Shown piece by piece: positions 1 to 7,391 of a stretch of 35,230 bases of DNA. The first letter of the stretch is position 1. Every line of letters starts with the position of its first letter. A program made the translations under genes and the position numbers. Origin of the DNA: Acidovorax soli (lineage in GTDB: Bacteria > Pseudomonadota > Gammaproteobacteria > Burkholderiales > Burkholderiaceae_C); the NCBI RefSeq assembly GCF_900107605.1, contig NZ_FNQJ01000035.1:1-35230 (forward strand). Reading direction: 5' to 3'. Under the pieces are notes generated by a model, which was not told where the DNA came from, did not search any database, and saw only the letters and a program-made list of their open reading frames with translations.

Positions 1-1
1 C

Positions 2-55
2 TTCCAGCGATTCATGGCTGCTATCGCCGAGAAAAGCTCCGCTACCATTCATTGA
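2..55 (+). CDS. 3' end of an unidentified gene cut by the window edge
   Basis: An open frame enters from the left edge and ends at a TGA at 53-55, giving the tail ...RFMAAIAEKSSATIH. The composition looks like a protein C-terminus, but 17 codons are too few to name a family. It could also be chance, because the next gene has its own ribosome binding site and does not need read-through from here. Confidence 0.25.
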   Translation, partial: FQRFMAAIAEKSSATIH

Positions 56-102
56 ATATCAACCAGCGGTGTTGCACTTCAGATTTGAGACCGCCACGCA
101 AT

Positions 103-124
103 TAGCTATTAAAACAGTAGCAAT
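103..124 (-). repeat. Half copy of the dispersed family R repeat
   Basis: Read on the minus strand, the segment begins TTGCTACTG and ends TAATAGCTA, which matches the first hairpin half of the family R repeat seen complete at 29770-29832. The second half (GCGCTT...AAGCGCT) is missing. It lies directly upstream of the ribosome binding site of the oxidoreductase gene at 137. Confidence 0.35.
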
Positions 125-136
125 AAGGAGCCATTC

Positions 137-1153
137 ATGCCACGCAATCAACAAATCGTGCTCGACAACCGCCCCCAGGGCGAGGCCGTGGCCAGCAATT
201 TCAAGCTGGTGGCCACTGACACCCCCGCGCTCCAAGACGGCGAAGTGCTGGTGCGCCACCATTACCTGAGCCTTGATCCCTACATGCGTGGCCGCATGAA
301 CGACAGCAAGAGCTACGCGGCCTCGCAGCCGCTGGGCGAGGTGATGATCGGCGGCACCGTGGGCGAAGTGGCCGAGAGCCAAAACCCCAGGTTCGCCGTG
401 GGTGACAAGGTGGTGGGCATGGGCGGCTGGCAGGAATACAGCGTGGTCGATGGCAATGCCGTGGGCGCGCTGCGCAAGGTGGATACCGCCCATGTGCCGC
501 TGTCGCACTACCTGGGCGCCGTGGGCATGCCGGGCGTGACGGCCTGGTATGGCCTGGTGAAGATCATCGAGCCCAAGGCGGGCGCCACCGTGGTGGTGAG
601 CGCCGCCACGGGTGCCGTGGGCAGCGCCTTTGCCGCGCTGGCCAAGGCGCGCGGCTGCCGCGCCGTGGGCATTGCGGGCGGCGCCGAGAAGTGCCGTTAT
701 GCGGTGGAAGAGCTGGGCTTTGACGTGTGCATTGACTACAAGGTGCACAGCGACGTGAAGGCCATGTCCAAGGCCCTCAAGGATGCCTGCCCGAACGGCA
801 TCGACGGCTACTTTGAAAACGTGGGTGGATGGATCATGGACGCCGTGATGCTGCGCATGAACGCCTTCAGCCGCATCGCCCTGTGCGGCATGATCGCCGG
901 TTACGACGGCCAGCCCTTGCCCATGGCCAACCCCGCGCTCATGCTGATCAACCGCATGAAGGTCGAAGGCTTCATCGTGAGTGAGCACATGGAGGTGTGG
1001 CCCGAGGCACTGCAAGAGCTGGGCACCCTGGTGGGCACCGGAAAGCTGCGCCCGCGCGAGACCATTGCGCAAGGCATTGCGGCGGCACCCGAGGCTTTTC
1101 TGGGCCTGCTCAAGGGCAAGAACTTCGGCAAGCAGCTCGTCAAGCTGGTCTGA
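137..1153 (+). CDS. NADP-dependent oxidoreductase, MDR superfamily (CurA/leukotriene B4 dehydrogenase type)
   Basis: Predicted cytosolic NADPH-dependent enone/aldehyde reductase of 338 residues, the usual length for zinc-free medium-chain reductases. The N-terminal GroES-like half contains LSLDPYMRGRM near residues 48-58, typical of the CurA/PTGR group. The Rossmann half carries the cofactor motif SAATGAVGS at residues 155-163, followed by GYFENVGG, another group signature. The cysteine and histidine ligands of zinc-dependent alcohol dehydrogenases are absent. The start is supported by AAGGAG about 8 bases upstream. The next gene begins 2 bases after the stop, so the two are probably cotranscribed. 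The family call is firm; the natural substrate is unknown. Confidence 0.9.
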   Translation: MPRNQQIVLDNRPQGEAVASNFKLVATDTPALQDGEVLVRHHYLSLDPYMRGRMNDSKSYAASQPLGEVMIGGTVGEVAESQNPRFAVGDKVVGMGGWQEYSVVDGNAVGALRKVDTAHVPLSHYLGAVGMPGVTAWYGLVKIIEPKAGATVVVSAATGAVGSAFAALAKARGCRAVGIAGGAEKCRYAVEELGFDVCIDYKVHSDVKAMSKALKDACPNGIDGYFENVGGWIMDAVMLRMNAFSRIALCGMIAGYDGQPLPMANPALMLINRMKVEGFIVSEHMEVWPEALQELGTLVGTGKLRPRETIAQGIAAAPEAFLGLLKGKNFGKQLVKLV

Positions 1154-1155
1154 AC

Positions 1156-1623
1156 ATGGCTGCCTTGCCGCCCGTGCTGCGCTGGACCTGGGCCCGCTTC
1201 GACGACCTGGGCGTGCATGCCCTGCATGATGCGCTGGCCCTGCGCTGCAAGGTGTTCATCCTGGAGCAGGGGCCCTACCAGGACCCGGACAGTGCGGACA
1301 AGCAATCCTGGCACCTGCTGGGGTATGACGATGCCGGGGCCTTGCAGGCCTGCCTGCGCGTGGTGGACCCGGGCGTGAACTACCCCGAGCCCTCCATCGG
1401 GCGCGTGGTCACGGCCCGCGCGGCGCGCGGCGGCGGCATGGGGCGCGCGCTCATGGTGCAGGGGCTGGACCGCTGCCGACAGGTCTGGCCGGGCAGGGCG
1501 GTGCGCATCAGCGCGCAGGCGCATCTGCAGCGTTTTTATGGCAGCCTGGGGTTTGTGGCGGTGTCTGACGTTTACCTCGAAGATGGCATTCCCCACATCG
1601 AGATGCTGTGGAGCCCGCCCTGA
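1156..1623 (+). CDS. GNAT family N-acetyltransferase, ElaA-like
   Basis: A 155-residue protein beginning MAALPPVLRW, with the ElaA-type segment ALALRCKVFILEQG near residues 27-39 and an acetyl-CoA-binding region around RAARGGGMGRALM. The C-terminal FYGSLGFVAV is the usual last GNAT strand. It probably transfers an acetyl group from acetyl-CoA to a small molecule or protein; the acceptor is not predictable. The ATG lies 2 bases after the previous stop with no clear Shine-Dalgarno site, which suggests translational coupling to the oxidoreductase. A longer in-frame start exists inside the upstream gene but would overlap it heavily. A second domain of the same type occurs in the fusion protein at 13943-14800. 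Confidence 0.85.
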   Translation: MAALPPVLRWTWARFDDLGVHALHDALALRCKVFILEQGPYQDPDSADKQSWHLLGYDDAGALQACLRVVDPGVNYPEPSIGRVVTARAARGGGMGRALMVQGLDRCRQVWPGRAVRISAQAHLQRFYGSLGFVAVSDVYLEDGIPHIEMLWSPP

Positions 1624-1684
1624 GCAGTGCCGGCGCTGATGCCTGCACGGCCATCTGTTTCAATGCTTGCGCTGGAGATTGCCC

Positions 1685-2617
1685 ATGACCGCCCTGATCC
1701 TGCACCACTACCCCTCATCGCCTTTCTCGGAAAAGATCCGGCTGGTGCTGGGCTTCAAGCAGTTGCCCTGGAAGTCGGTGATCATTCCCAGCATCGCGCC
1801 CAAGCCCGATGTGATGGCCCTCACGGGCGGCTACCGCAAGACGCCGTTTCTGCAGATCGGCGCCGACATCTACTGCGACTCGGCGCTGATCTGCGAGGTG
1901 CTCGAACATGAGCACCCCGAGCCGGTGCTGTTTCCACCCCATCTCAAGGGCGTGGCGCGCGTGTTTGCACAGTGGGCCGACAGCACCCTGTTCCAGAGCG
2001 CCATGGCCTACAACCTGCAACCGCGCGGTGCCCAGGCGCTTTTTGCCCATGTGGCACCCCAGGCGGCCCAGGCCTTTGGCGAAGACCGCCGCCAGATGAG
2101 CGCCGGCATGCTGCGTCTGCGCCCGCAGGACGCCACGGCGGCCTACCGCTCGTATCTGCGGCGCCTGGCGCACATGGTAGAAGAACATGATTTCACCTTT
2201 GGCGCCGAGCCCTGCGTGGCCGACTTTGCCGCTTACCACCCGCTGTGGTTCACGCGCCAGTGCGTGCCGGTGATGGCCGACATCTTCCAGGCCACGCCCG
2301 CCGTGCTGGAGTGGATGGACCGGGTGGCGGCCCTGGGACACGGCCGCATGGAGAAATTCAGCGCCGCCGACGCCATCACGGTGGCAGCCGGTGCCGAACC
2401 CTTGCCGGTGGTGAACGACGTCTTTCAGGACGAGCACGGCATTGCGCTGGGGGACGAGGTCACGGTGGCGGCCGAGAGCTTTGGCACCGAGCCCACCGCC
2501 GGCACCCTCATCGCCGCCACACGAACGCGCTACAGCCTGCGCCGCACCGATCCGCGTGCCGGCACGGTGCATGTGCACTTTCCCCGCATCGGCTATGTGT
2601 TGAGGGCATCCCCCTGA
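1685..2617 (+). CDS. Glutathione S-transferase family protein with beta-rich C-terminal extension
   Basis: A 310-residue protein. Residues 1-80 form a thioredoxin-like GST N-terminal domain (HHYPSSPFSEKIRLVLG; GGYRKTPFLQI with the cis-Pro position; DSALICEVLE as the glutathione gamma-glutamyl-binding Ser region). An all-helical C-domain follows to about residue 235. The last 75 residues (from PLPVVNDVFQDE) look beta-rich and are not part of a standard 200-220 residue GST. The ATG at 1685 is preferred because GGAG lies 8 bases upstream. The position between an oxidoreductase and an SDR fits a detoxification or small-molecule catabolic role; the substrate is unknown. Confidence 0.85.
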   Translation: MTALILHHYPSSPFSEKIRLVLGFKQLPWKSVIIPSIAPKPDVMALTGGYRKTPFLQIGADIYCDSALICEVLEHEHPEPVLFPPHLKGVARVFAQWADSTLFQSAMAYNLQPRGAQALFAHVAPQAAQAFGEDRRQMSAGMLRLRPQDATAAYRSYLRRLAHMVEEHDFTFGAEPCVADFAAYHPLWFTRQCVPVMADIFQATPAVLEWMDRVAALGHGRMEKFSAADAITVAAGAEPLPVVNDVFQDEHGIALGDEVTVAAESFGTEPTAGTLIAATRTRYSLRRTDPRAGTVHVHFPRIGYVLRASP

Positions 2618-2620
2618 GCG

Positions 2621-2687
2621 GCTGCCCCGCTTCCCCCTTCTCTCGGCTTCGCCGGGGAGGGGGACGACGCCTTCGCAGCGGGGCGGC
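2621..2687. repeat. GC-rich hairpin (REP-like or bidirectional terminator)
   Basis: Just after the GST stop codon, an outer stem pairs 2621-2630 (GCTGCCCCGC) with 2678-2687 (GCGGGGCGGC), with one G-T mismatch. An inner C-run at 2633-2637 faces a G-run at 2659-2663 around a CGGCTTCGCCG tip. There is no T-tract, so it is not a classical intrinsic terminator. Nested C-rich/G-rich hairpins of this style are frequent after genes in this bacterial family. No second copy was seen in this window. Confidence 0.45.
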
Positions 2688-2775
2688 CCTTGCTCGGCGT
2701 CCCGCGCGACGGGCAGCGCCTGGGTCCACGGCCTCGCACCATTCCTCAACAGAAATTCTTCAGGAGACACGCAAC

Positions 2776-3681
2776 ATGATCGACAACTTTGCTGGCAAGA
2801 CCGCCGTCCTCACCGGCGCAGGCTCGGGCTTTGGCCTGGAATGCGCGCGCATTGGCGCCCGCCTGGGCATGAACCTGGTGCTGGTGGATGTGCAGCAGGA
2901 CGCACTCGATGCCGCTGCTGCCGAGATGCAGGCGGCAGGCGCCCAGGTGCTGGCCCGCAAGGTGGATGTTTCGAGCACCCCCCAGATGGAGCAGTTGGCT
3001 GTGGATGTGGCGCAGCGCTTTGGCGCACCGCACCTCGTGTTCAACAACGCCGGCGTGGGTGCGGGCGGCCTGGTGTGGGAAAACTCGGTGAAAGACTGGG
3101 AATGGGTGCTGGGCGTGAACCTCATGGGCGTGGTGCACGGCGTGCGCCTGTTCACGCCCATGATGCTGGAGGCGGCCAGGAAGGACCCGCAGTGGCGCGG
3201 CCACATTGTCAATACCGCCAGCATGGCGGGCCTGCTGGCGCCGCCCAACATGGGCATCTACAACGTGAGCAAGCACGCCGTGGTCAGCCTGTCGGAAACG
3301 CTGTACCAGGATCTTTCACTGGTGACGGACCAGGTGGGCGCCAGCGTGTTGTGCCCGTATTTCGTGGCCACGGGCATCAACGAAAGCCAGCGCAACCGCC
3401 CCGATGGGCTGGCGGGTGACCAGCCCACCCAGAGCCAGCTTATCGGCCAGGCCATGATCAACAAGGCCGTCAGCGCCGGCAAGGTGACGGCCGCCGAAGT
3501 GGCACAGAAGGTGTTTGATGCCGTGGCGGCCAACCAGTTCTATATCTACAGCCATCCCAAGGCGATAGGCGCAGTGCAGACCCGCATGGAAGACATACTG
3601 CAGGCCCGCAACCCCACCGATCCCTTTGCCGACAAGCCCGCGCTGGGAGCGCAGCTGCGCGCAGCATTGCGCGCCGACTGA
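2776..3681 (+). CDS. Short-chain dehydrogenase/reductase (SDR), classical type
   Basis: A 301-residue NAD(P)-dependent oxidoreductase. Cofactor motif TGAGSGFG sits near residues 13-20, the structural motif NNAG near 90, catalytic Ser149 in NTASMAG, and the Y162-x3-K166 pair in IYNVSKHAVVSL. LVDV after strand 2 carries an acidic residue, which favours NAD over NADP (inference). GGAG lies about 12 bases upstream of the ATG at 2776. The frame stays open far upstream inside the GST gene, but that part is a shadow frame. The C-terminal tail of about 50 residues beyond the core fits the 290-300 residue SDRs of unknown substrate. The MFS gene follows by 43 bases. Confidence 0.9.
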   Translation: MIDNFAGKTAVLTGAGSGFGLECARIGARLGMNLVLVDVQQDALDAAAAEMQAAGAQVLARKVDVSSTPQMEQLAVDVAQRFGAPHLVFNNAGVGAGGLVWENSVKDWEWVLGVNLMGVVHGVRLFTPMMLEAARKDPQWRGHIVNTASMAGLLAPPNMGIYNVSKHAVVSLSETLYQDLSLVTDQVGASVLCPYFVATGINESQRNRPDGLAGDQPTQSQLIGQAMINKAVSAGKVTAAEVAQKVFDAVAANQFYIYSHPKAIGAVQTRMEDILQARNPTDPFADKPALGAQLRAALRAD

Positions 3682-3724
3682 GCCTGCGAGCCCTCCGTGG
3701 CGCCAAGCAGTGGCGTCTGAACCG

Positions 3725-5155
3725 ATGAATCCAGCCAACCAAGCCAACCAGGCCAACCAGGCCGACAACGGGCCAACCGACGGCCTGCCCCTGCCAGCGC
3801 GCAACCGCGCCATGCTGGTCATCATTCTGGGTATTGCGATGGCAGTGCTCGATGGCAGCGTCGTCAACCTGGCCCTGCCGGGCATTGCGCGCGAGCTCAA
3901 TGCCAGCGCGGCCCACGCGATCTGGGTGGTCAATGCCTACCAGATCGCCACGCTCGTCATGCTGCTGCCACTGGCATCGCTGGGCGAGCGACTGGGGTAT
4001 CGGCGCGTGTACCTCGTCGGCATGGCGCTGTTTGCGCTGTCGTCGGTAGGAGCCATGCTGGCCGATTCGCTGGCCACGCTGATTGTGGCCCGGGCTGTGC
4101 AGGGGCTGGGTGCGGCCGGCATCATGAGCGTGAATGCCGCCCTGGTGCGGCTGACCTATCCGCGCGCGCAACTGGGGCGCGGCCTGGCGATCAATTCCAT
4201 GGTGGTGGCGCTGGCCTCGGTGGCTGGCCCCTCGGTGGCTGCGGGCATCCTGTCAGTGGCGCCGTGGCCCTGGCTGTTTGCGCTCAACCTGCCCCTGGGG
4301 GCCTTGACGCTGTGGCTGGGATGGCGGGCGCTGCCCTTCAATCCACCCAGCGCGGTGGTGCAACCCCGCCCTGCGGCCCTGGATGTCGTGCTCAACGTGC
4401 TGATGTTCACGCTGATCTTCGTGGGGGGCGAGCGGCTGGGCGCTGCCCACGGCGCGGGGCGGGCCGGCGCCTCGTCCGAGGCCTGGGGCTTGCTGGCTGC
4501 CGGTGTGGTGGTGGGCTGGGTGTACCTGCGCCGCCAGTGGCGCCTGGCTGCACCCCTGTTTCCGGTGGATCTGCTGCGCATTCCGGTGTTTGCGTTGTCC
4601 ATGGGGTCGTCGGTGGGCGCGTTTTGTGCGCAGACCCTGGCCTATCTGGTGCTGCCCTTCTTGCTGCTGGAGGGCTTGGGCCGCACTCCCTTGCAGGCGG
4701 GGTTGCTGATCACCGCCTGGCCCGTGGCCATCGTGGTGACAGCGCCGATCGCGGGGCGCCTGATCGGCCGCTACGCGGATGGCCTGCTGGGGGCCATCGG
4801 CATGGGGGTGTTCGCCTGCGGCCTGCTTTTGCTGGCGGCCTTGCCGGCCGTCCCGTCTGCCTTCGACATGGTCTGGCGCATGGCACTGTGCGGCGCGGGT
4901 TTTGCGCTGTTCCAGTCGCCCAACAACCACACCATCGTCACCTCGGCCCCGCTGCACCGCAGTGGCGCGGCCAGCGGCATGCTGGGCACGGCCCGGTTGA
5001 CGGGGCAGACCATGGGGGCGGTTCTGCTGGCCACTATCTTTACCCTGTGGCCGTCGCACGATGGCACAGGCGAATGGGTGGCCTTGCTGCTTGCCGCGGC
5101 CTTTGCGGTGGTGGCGGGTGTGTGCAGTTCGCTGCGTCTGCGCGCCACGCATTGA
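3725..5155 (+). CDS. MFS transporter, DHA2 (14-TM) drug-efflux type
   Basis: A 476-residue inner-membrane proton antiporter of the EmrB/QacA group. The first helix carries LDGSVVNLALPGIA (motif of the 14-TM family), followed by WVVNAYQIATLVMLLPLASLGERLGYRR (motif A). Hydrophobic segments are spread over the rest, and the protein ends without a cytoplasmic domain. The start at 3725 is chosen because the open frame upstream encodes a polar segment inside the SDR gene; no clear Shine-Dalgarno site is visible. The cytoplasmic N-terminus contains the tandem repeat NQANQANQA. It probably exports a toxic compound or a product of the preceding enzymes (inference). Confidence 0.9.
   Translation: MNPANQANQANQADNGPTDGLPLPARNRAMLVIILGIAMAVLDGSVVNLALPGIARELNASAAHAIWVVNAYQIATLVMLLPLASLGERLGYRRVYLVGMALFALSSVGAMLADSLATLIVARAVQGLGAAGIMSVNAALVRLTYPRAQLGRGLAINSMVVALASVAGPSVAAGILSVAPWPWLFALNLPLGALTLWLGWRALPFNPPSAVVQPRPAALDVVLNVLMFTLIFVGGERLGAAHGAGRAGASSEAWGLLAAGVVVGWVYLRRQWRLAAPLFPVDLLRIPVFALSMGSSVGAFCAQTLAYLVLPFLLLEGLGRTPLQAGLLITAWPVAIVVTAPIAGRLIGRYADGLLGAIGMGVFACGLLLLAALPAVPSAFDMVWRMALCGAGFALFQSPNNHTIVTSAPLHRSGAASGMLGTARLTGQTMGAVLLATIFTLWPSHDGTGEWVALLLAAAFAVVAGVCSSLRLRATH
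3731..3766 (+). repeat. 9-bp tandem repeat, four units, inside the MFS gene
   Basis: Four consecutive 9-base units of the form CAGGCCAAC (CCAGCCAAC, CAAGCCAAC, CAGGCCAAC, CAGGCCGAC) encode the repeated tripeptide Asn-Gln-Ala in the cytoplasmic N-terminus. Because the unit is a multiple of three, gain or loss of units would keep the reading frame. Confidence 0.8.
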
Positions 5156-5473
5156 AGAAAGAACGCCGGATTGGAGGCGTGGATAACGCATTTGCGCCGG
5201 ACTGGCCTGCTGCCTGCGGCAGACGCCACGGGCACCAGCCTTCCCTCGCAAGCACTGGGGGCAGACGAGGCGCAACGCATAACGCCTCTGTGACAGCAGG
5301 GCTGCGGTTACATGCGATCCAGGTAGTTCTTATTTGTAACTTATGCAACGTATGTAAATTGATATTTTTGGATGTAGATGTTTGCTGGTGTTTCTTTTAG
5401 TGTCGGCATCTGGACGTCGCGCGTGGCAGTGAATAGCCCCGTGCAGGGGCTTTCGCACCCGTTTGGAGGTTGT
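5156..5473. other. Intergenic region with AT-rich patch upstream of the response regulator
   Basis: This stretch of 318 bases holds no convincing gene. It contains a short hairpin (GAGGCG at 5267-5272 with CGCCTC at 5283-5288, no T-tract). The segment around 5330-5400 is strongly AT-rich against the GC-rich background and probably holds the promoter of the two-component genes. I cannot assign -35 and -10 boxes with confidence. TTACAT near 5308 and ATGTAA near 5350 form a loose inverted pair. Confidence 0.4.
5435..5453 (+). promoter_or_regulatory. Leader hairpin directly upstream of the response-regulator ribosome binding site
   Basis: AGCCCC (5435-5440) pairs perfectly with GGGGCT (5446-5451) across a 5-base loop and is followed by TTT. 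The ribosome binding site GGAGG begins about 14 bases later. The hairpin could act as a weak terminator or attenuator, or stabilise the 5' end of the mRNA; function is inferred only. Confidence 0.35.
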
Positions 5474-6265
5474 ATGACCATCGTTTCCACCGAGCACCGC
5501 ATGGCCGGGCTTTCCTCCGGGTCGCACGACAGTGGCGCCGGTGAGGGGCCCTTGGTCGGACATGGCAGCCTGGCGTCCGTATGGCCTGATTTCCTGGTGG
5601 GGCAGACAGATCACCCGGTGCGGGTATTGCTGGTGGATGACGATGCGCATATCCGCCTGGTGATTGCACAAGAGCTCATGGCGGACCCCCGCACCCTGGT
5701 GGTGGCGCAGGCGTCCAGCCTGCGTGAGGGGCGCAAGGCCATCAAGCAGCACGAGTTCGATGTGCTGCTGGTGGATTTGCACCTGGGTGACGGCGAGGGC
5801 TTCGAGCTGCTGGATTACCTCAAGACCGTGCGCCCCTCGGCCGAGGCGGTGGTGATCTCCGTCATGGAGAACGAAGACGAAGTGCTGCGCGCCTTCGAGC
5901 TGGGTGCCACCGGGTACCTCGGCAAGAACTCGTGGTTTGGCAACTATGCGCAGGCAGTGCTGCAGGTGGTCAATGGCGGTGCGTCCATCACGCCCACCCT
6001 GGCGCGCCGCCTGTTGCAGCGGTTTGACAAGACCCATGCCGATCCGCCCAGGCGCCAGGAGCCCGCCGAAGCCGAGCTCTTGTCCGACCGCGAGAAGGAT
6101 GTCCTGCGCATGGTGGCCGGCGGTTACACCACCGCAGAAATTGCCACCAACCTGCGCATCAGCACCATGACGGTGAACACGCACATTCGTAACATCTACC
6201 GCAAGTTGCAGGTGCGTACCCGCGCCCAGGCTGTGCGGTTTGCGTCGCTGCGGGGGCTGTTCTAG
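5474..6265 (+). CDS. LuxR/NarL-type response regulator
   Basis: A 263-residue DNA-binding response regulator. The receiver domain (about 45-165) has the acidic pocket D55-D57 (LLVDDDAH), the phospho-acceptor Asp101 (LLVDLHLGD) and the conserved Lys151 (GYLGKNSW). The LuxR-type helix-turn-helix (about 198-260) reads LSDREKDVLRMVAGGYTTAEIA, then TVNTHIRNIYRKLQVRTRAQ. The start at 5474 is favoured by GGAGG 5 bases upstream; an alternative ATG at 5378 lacks such a site. About 40 residues of Gly/Ser-rich sequence precede the receiver, longer than usual. The kinase gene follows 28 bases after the stop, so the two form a pair. Confidence 0.92.
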   Translation: MTIVSTEHRMAGLSSGSHDSGAGEGPLVGHGSLASVWPDFLVGQTDHPVRVLLVDDDAHIRLVIAQELMADPRTLVVAQASSLREGRKAIKQHEFDVLLVDLHLGDGEGFELLDYLKTVRPSAEAVVISVMENEDEVLRAFELGATGYLGKNSWFGNYAQAVLQVVNGGASITPTLARRLLQRFDKTHADPPRRQEPAEAELLSDREKDVLRMVAGGYTTAEIATNLRISTMTVNTHIRNIYRKLQVRTRAQAVRFASLRGLF

Positions 6266-6293
6266 GCGCCGCGGTTGCCGCGAATGTGCCGAC

Positions 6294-7163
6294 ATGTTTC
6301 GTACCAGCCCGCCCCGTTTTGCCCTGGTCTGCCTGGCACTCTGGCTGGTGCAATGGATCTTGGGCCTTCTGCTGGTGGGGCATTTCTGGGCCTTGAGCTC
6401 CCCCGCCGTGCAGTGGCTTGTGGCCGTCCAGCTCATTGGCCAGACTCTGCTGGGGCTGCTCATCCTGGTCCAGCTTCCGCGCGCCCTGCAGTGGCGGCCA
6501 CGGCGCAATCCCCGCCCCAGTGCCGAAGTGCAGGCCGAGCGCCAGCGCATCGCCCGGGAGCTGCATGACAACGTTGGCTCGCAACTGGTCAACACCATGG
6601 GGCTGCTGGACCCCCAAGTGCCAGCCCATTCGCAGGCGCTGCGGGCGCTGGAGCAGTGTCTGCTGGACCTGCGCCTGGTGGTGGATTCGATGGACAGCGG
6701 TGCCGACATGCTCACCGATCGCCTGGCGCGCCTGCGCCACCGCATGCAGCCGGTGCTGGACCGGCGTGGCATCCGCATGGCGTGGCAGGTCCAGGCCGCA
6801 GATGGCATTGCAACGCCCTGTGGTGCGCGCGCCCAGCACCTGGTCTCCATCGCGCAGGAAGCCTTGAGCAACGTGCTGCAGCACGCGCAGGCCACGCAGG
6901 TGGCGGTGCGACTGCACTATGTCGGGGAACCGGGCGCATGGTGCCTGGAGGTCTGCGACAACGGGCGGGGCCTGCCCGAGGCATCCACGGCTTCTGGCAC
7001 CCGGCTGCCGGGCTTTGGCCTGGAGGGCATGCGCCGCCGGGCGGTGCAGATGGGCGGGGCTCTGGAACTGGTCCGGCCCGAGGAGGGCGGCACCTGCATT
7101 CGCGTGGTGCTGCCAATCGATGGTGCGCCCCAGCCGCTGCGCCAGGGGGCGCACGGCGCATAG
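6294..7163 (+). CDS. Sensor histidine kinase, NarX/DegS (HisKA_3) type, minimal sensor
   Basis: A 289-residue inner-membrane kinase. Two hydrophobic segments (about 9-31 and 40-62) are separated by only some ten residues, so there is almost no periplasmic sensor. The HisKA_3 dimerisation helix contains RIARELHDNVGSQL with phospho-acceptor His91. The HATPase region has EALSNVLQHA (N box), CDNGRGLP (G1 box) and GFGLEGMRRRA (G2 box). It should phosphorylate the regulator encoded just upstream. The order regulator-then-kinase and the missing sensor domain suggest sensing of membrane state or of a partner protein. The start at 6294 has no obvious Shine-Dalgarno site; an upstream extension would overlap the regulator gene. 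Confidence 0.9.
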   Translation: MFRTSPPRFALVCLALWLVQWILGLLLVGHFWALSSPAVQWLVAVQLIGQTLLGLLILVQLPRALQWRPRRNPRPSAEVQAERQRIARELHDNVGSQLVNTMGLLDPQVPAHSQALRALEQCLLDLRLVVDSMDSGADMLTDRLARLRHRMQPVLDRRGIRMAWQVQAADGIATPCGARAQHLVSIAQEALSNVLQHAQATQVAVRLHYVGEPGAWCLEVCDNGRGLPEASTASGTRLPGFGLEGMRRRAVQMGGALELVRPEEGGTCIRVVLPIDGAPQPLRQGAHGA

Positions 7164-7232
7164 CTCGGCTCGGATAGCGGTGGCGTGGCCTGCTGGGCGC
7201 CCCCGGGTGCTGTCAAGCCTGGTGTGATTCAC

Positions 7233-7290
7233 CCTGAAAAATGCCGCAAGCGCTTTTCTGGAGATATCTTGCAGCTATCAAAAGAGGAGC
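7233..7290 (-). repeat. Family R dispersed repeat, copy 1 (upstream of tex)
   Basis: On the minus strand the segment aligns with the family pattern ATAGCT-N4-GCGCTT-N7-AAGCGCT-N3-GGC followed by a T-run. Here it reads ATAGCT, then GATATC in place of GCGCTT, then AAGCGCT and GGCATTTTTC. The spacings match the other copies. It fills much of the 228-base gap between the kinase gene and tex. Confidence 0.6.
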
Positions 7291-7391
7291 TGTTCCGCGC
7301 AAGACGCCCGGCTCCGCTGGCGCGGCCAGGTTCGTCGCATGTGGCACACTCGCCCGCTTTTCCCGTTGATGTGTCCGCAGAATAGAACGCC

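Noticed and set aside
2245..2775. Upstream extension of the SDR frame into the GST gene
   Set aside because: SDR proteins begin just before the TGAGSGFG motif. The upstream part is a shadow of the GST gene and the GC-rich hairpin.
5330..6895. Long open frame on the minus strand opposite the two-component genes
   Set aside because: It mirrors the codons of the response regulator and kinase, has no domain signature and is rich in His, Gln and Arg as expected for an antisense shadow in GC-rich DNA.
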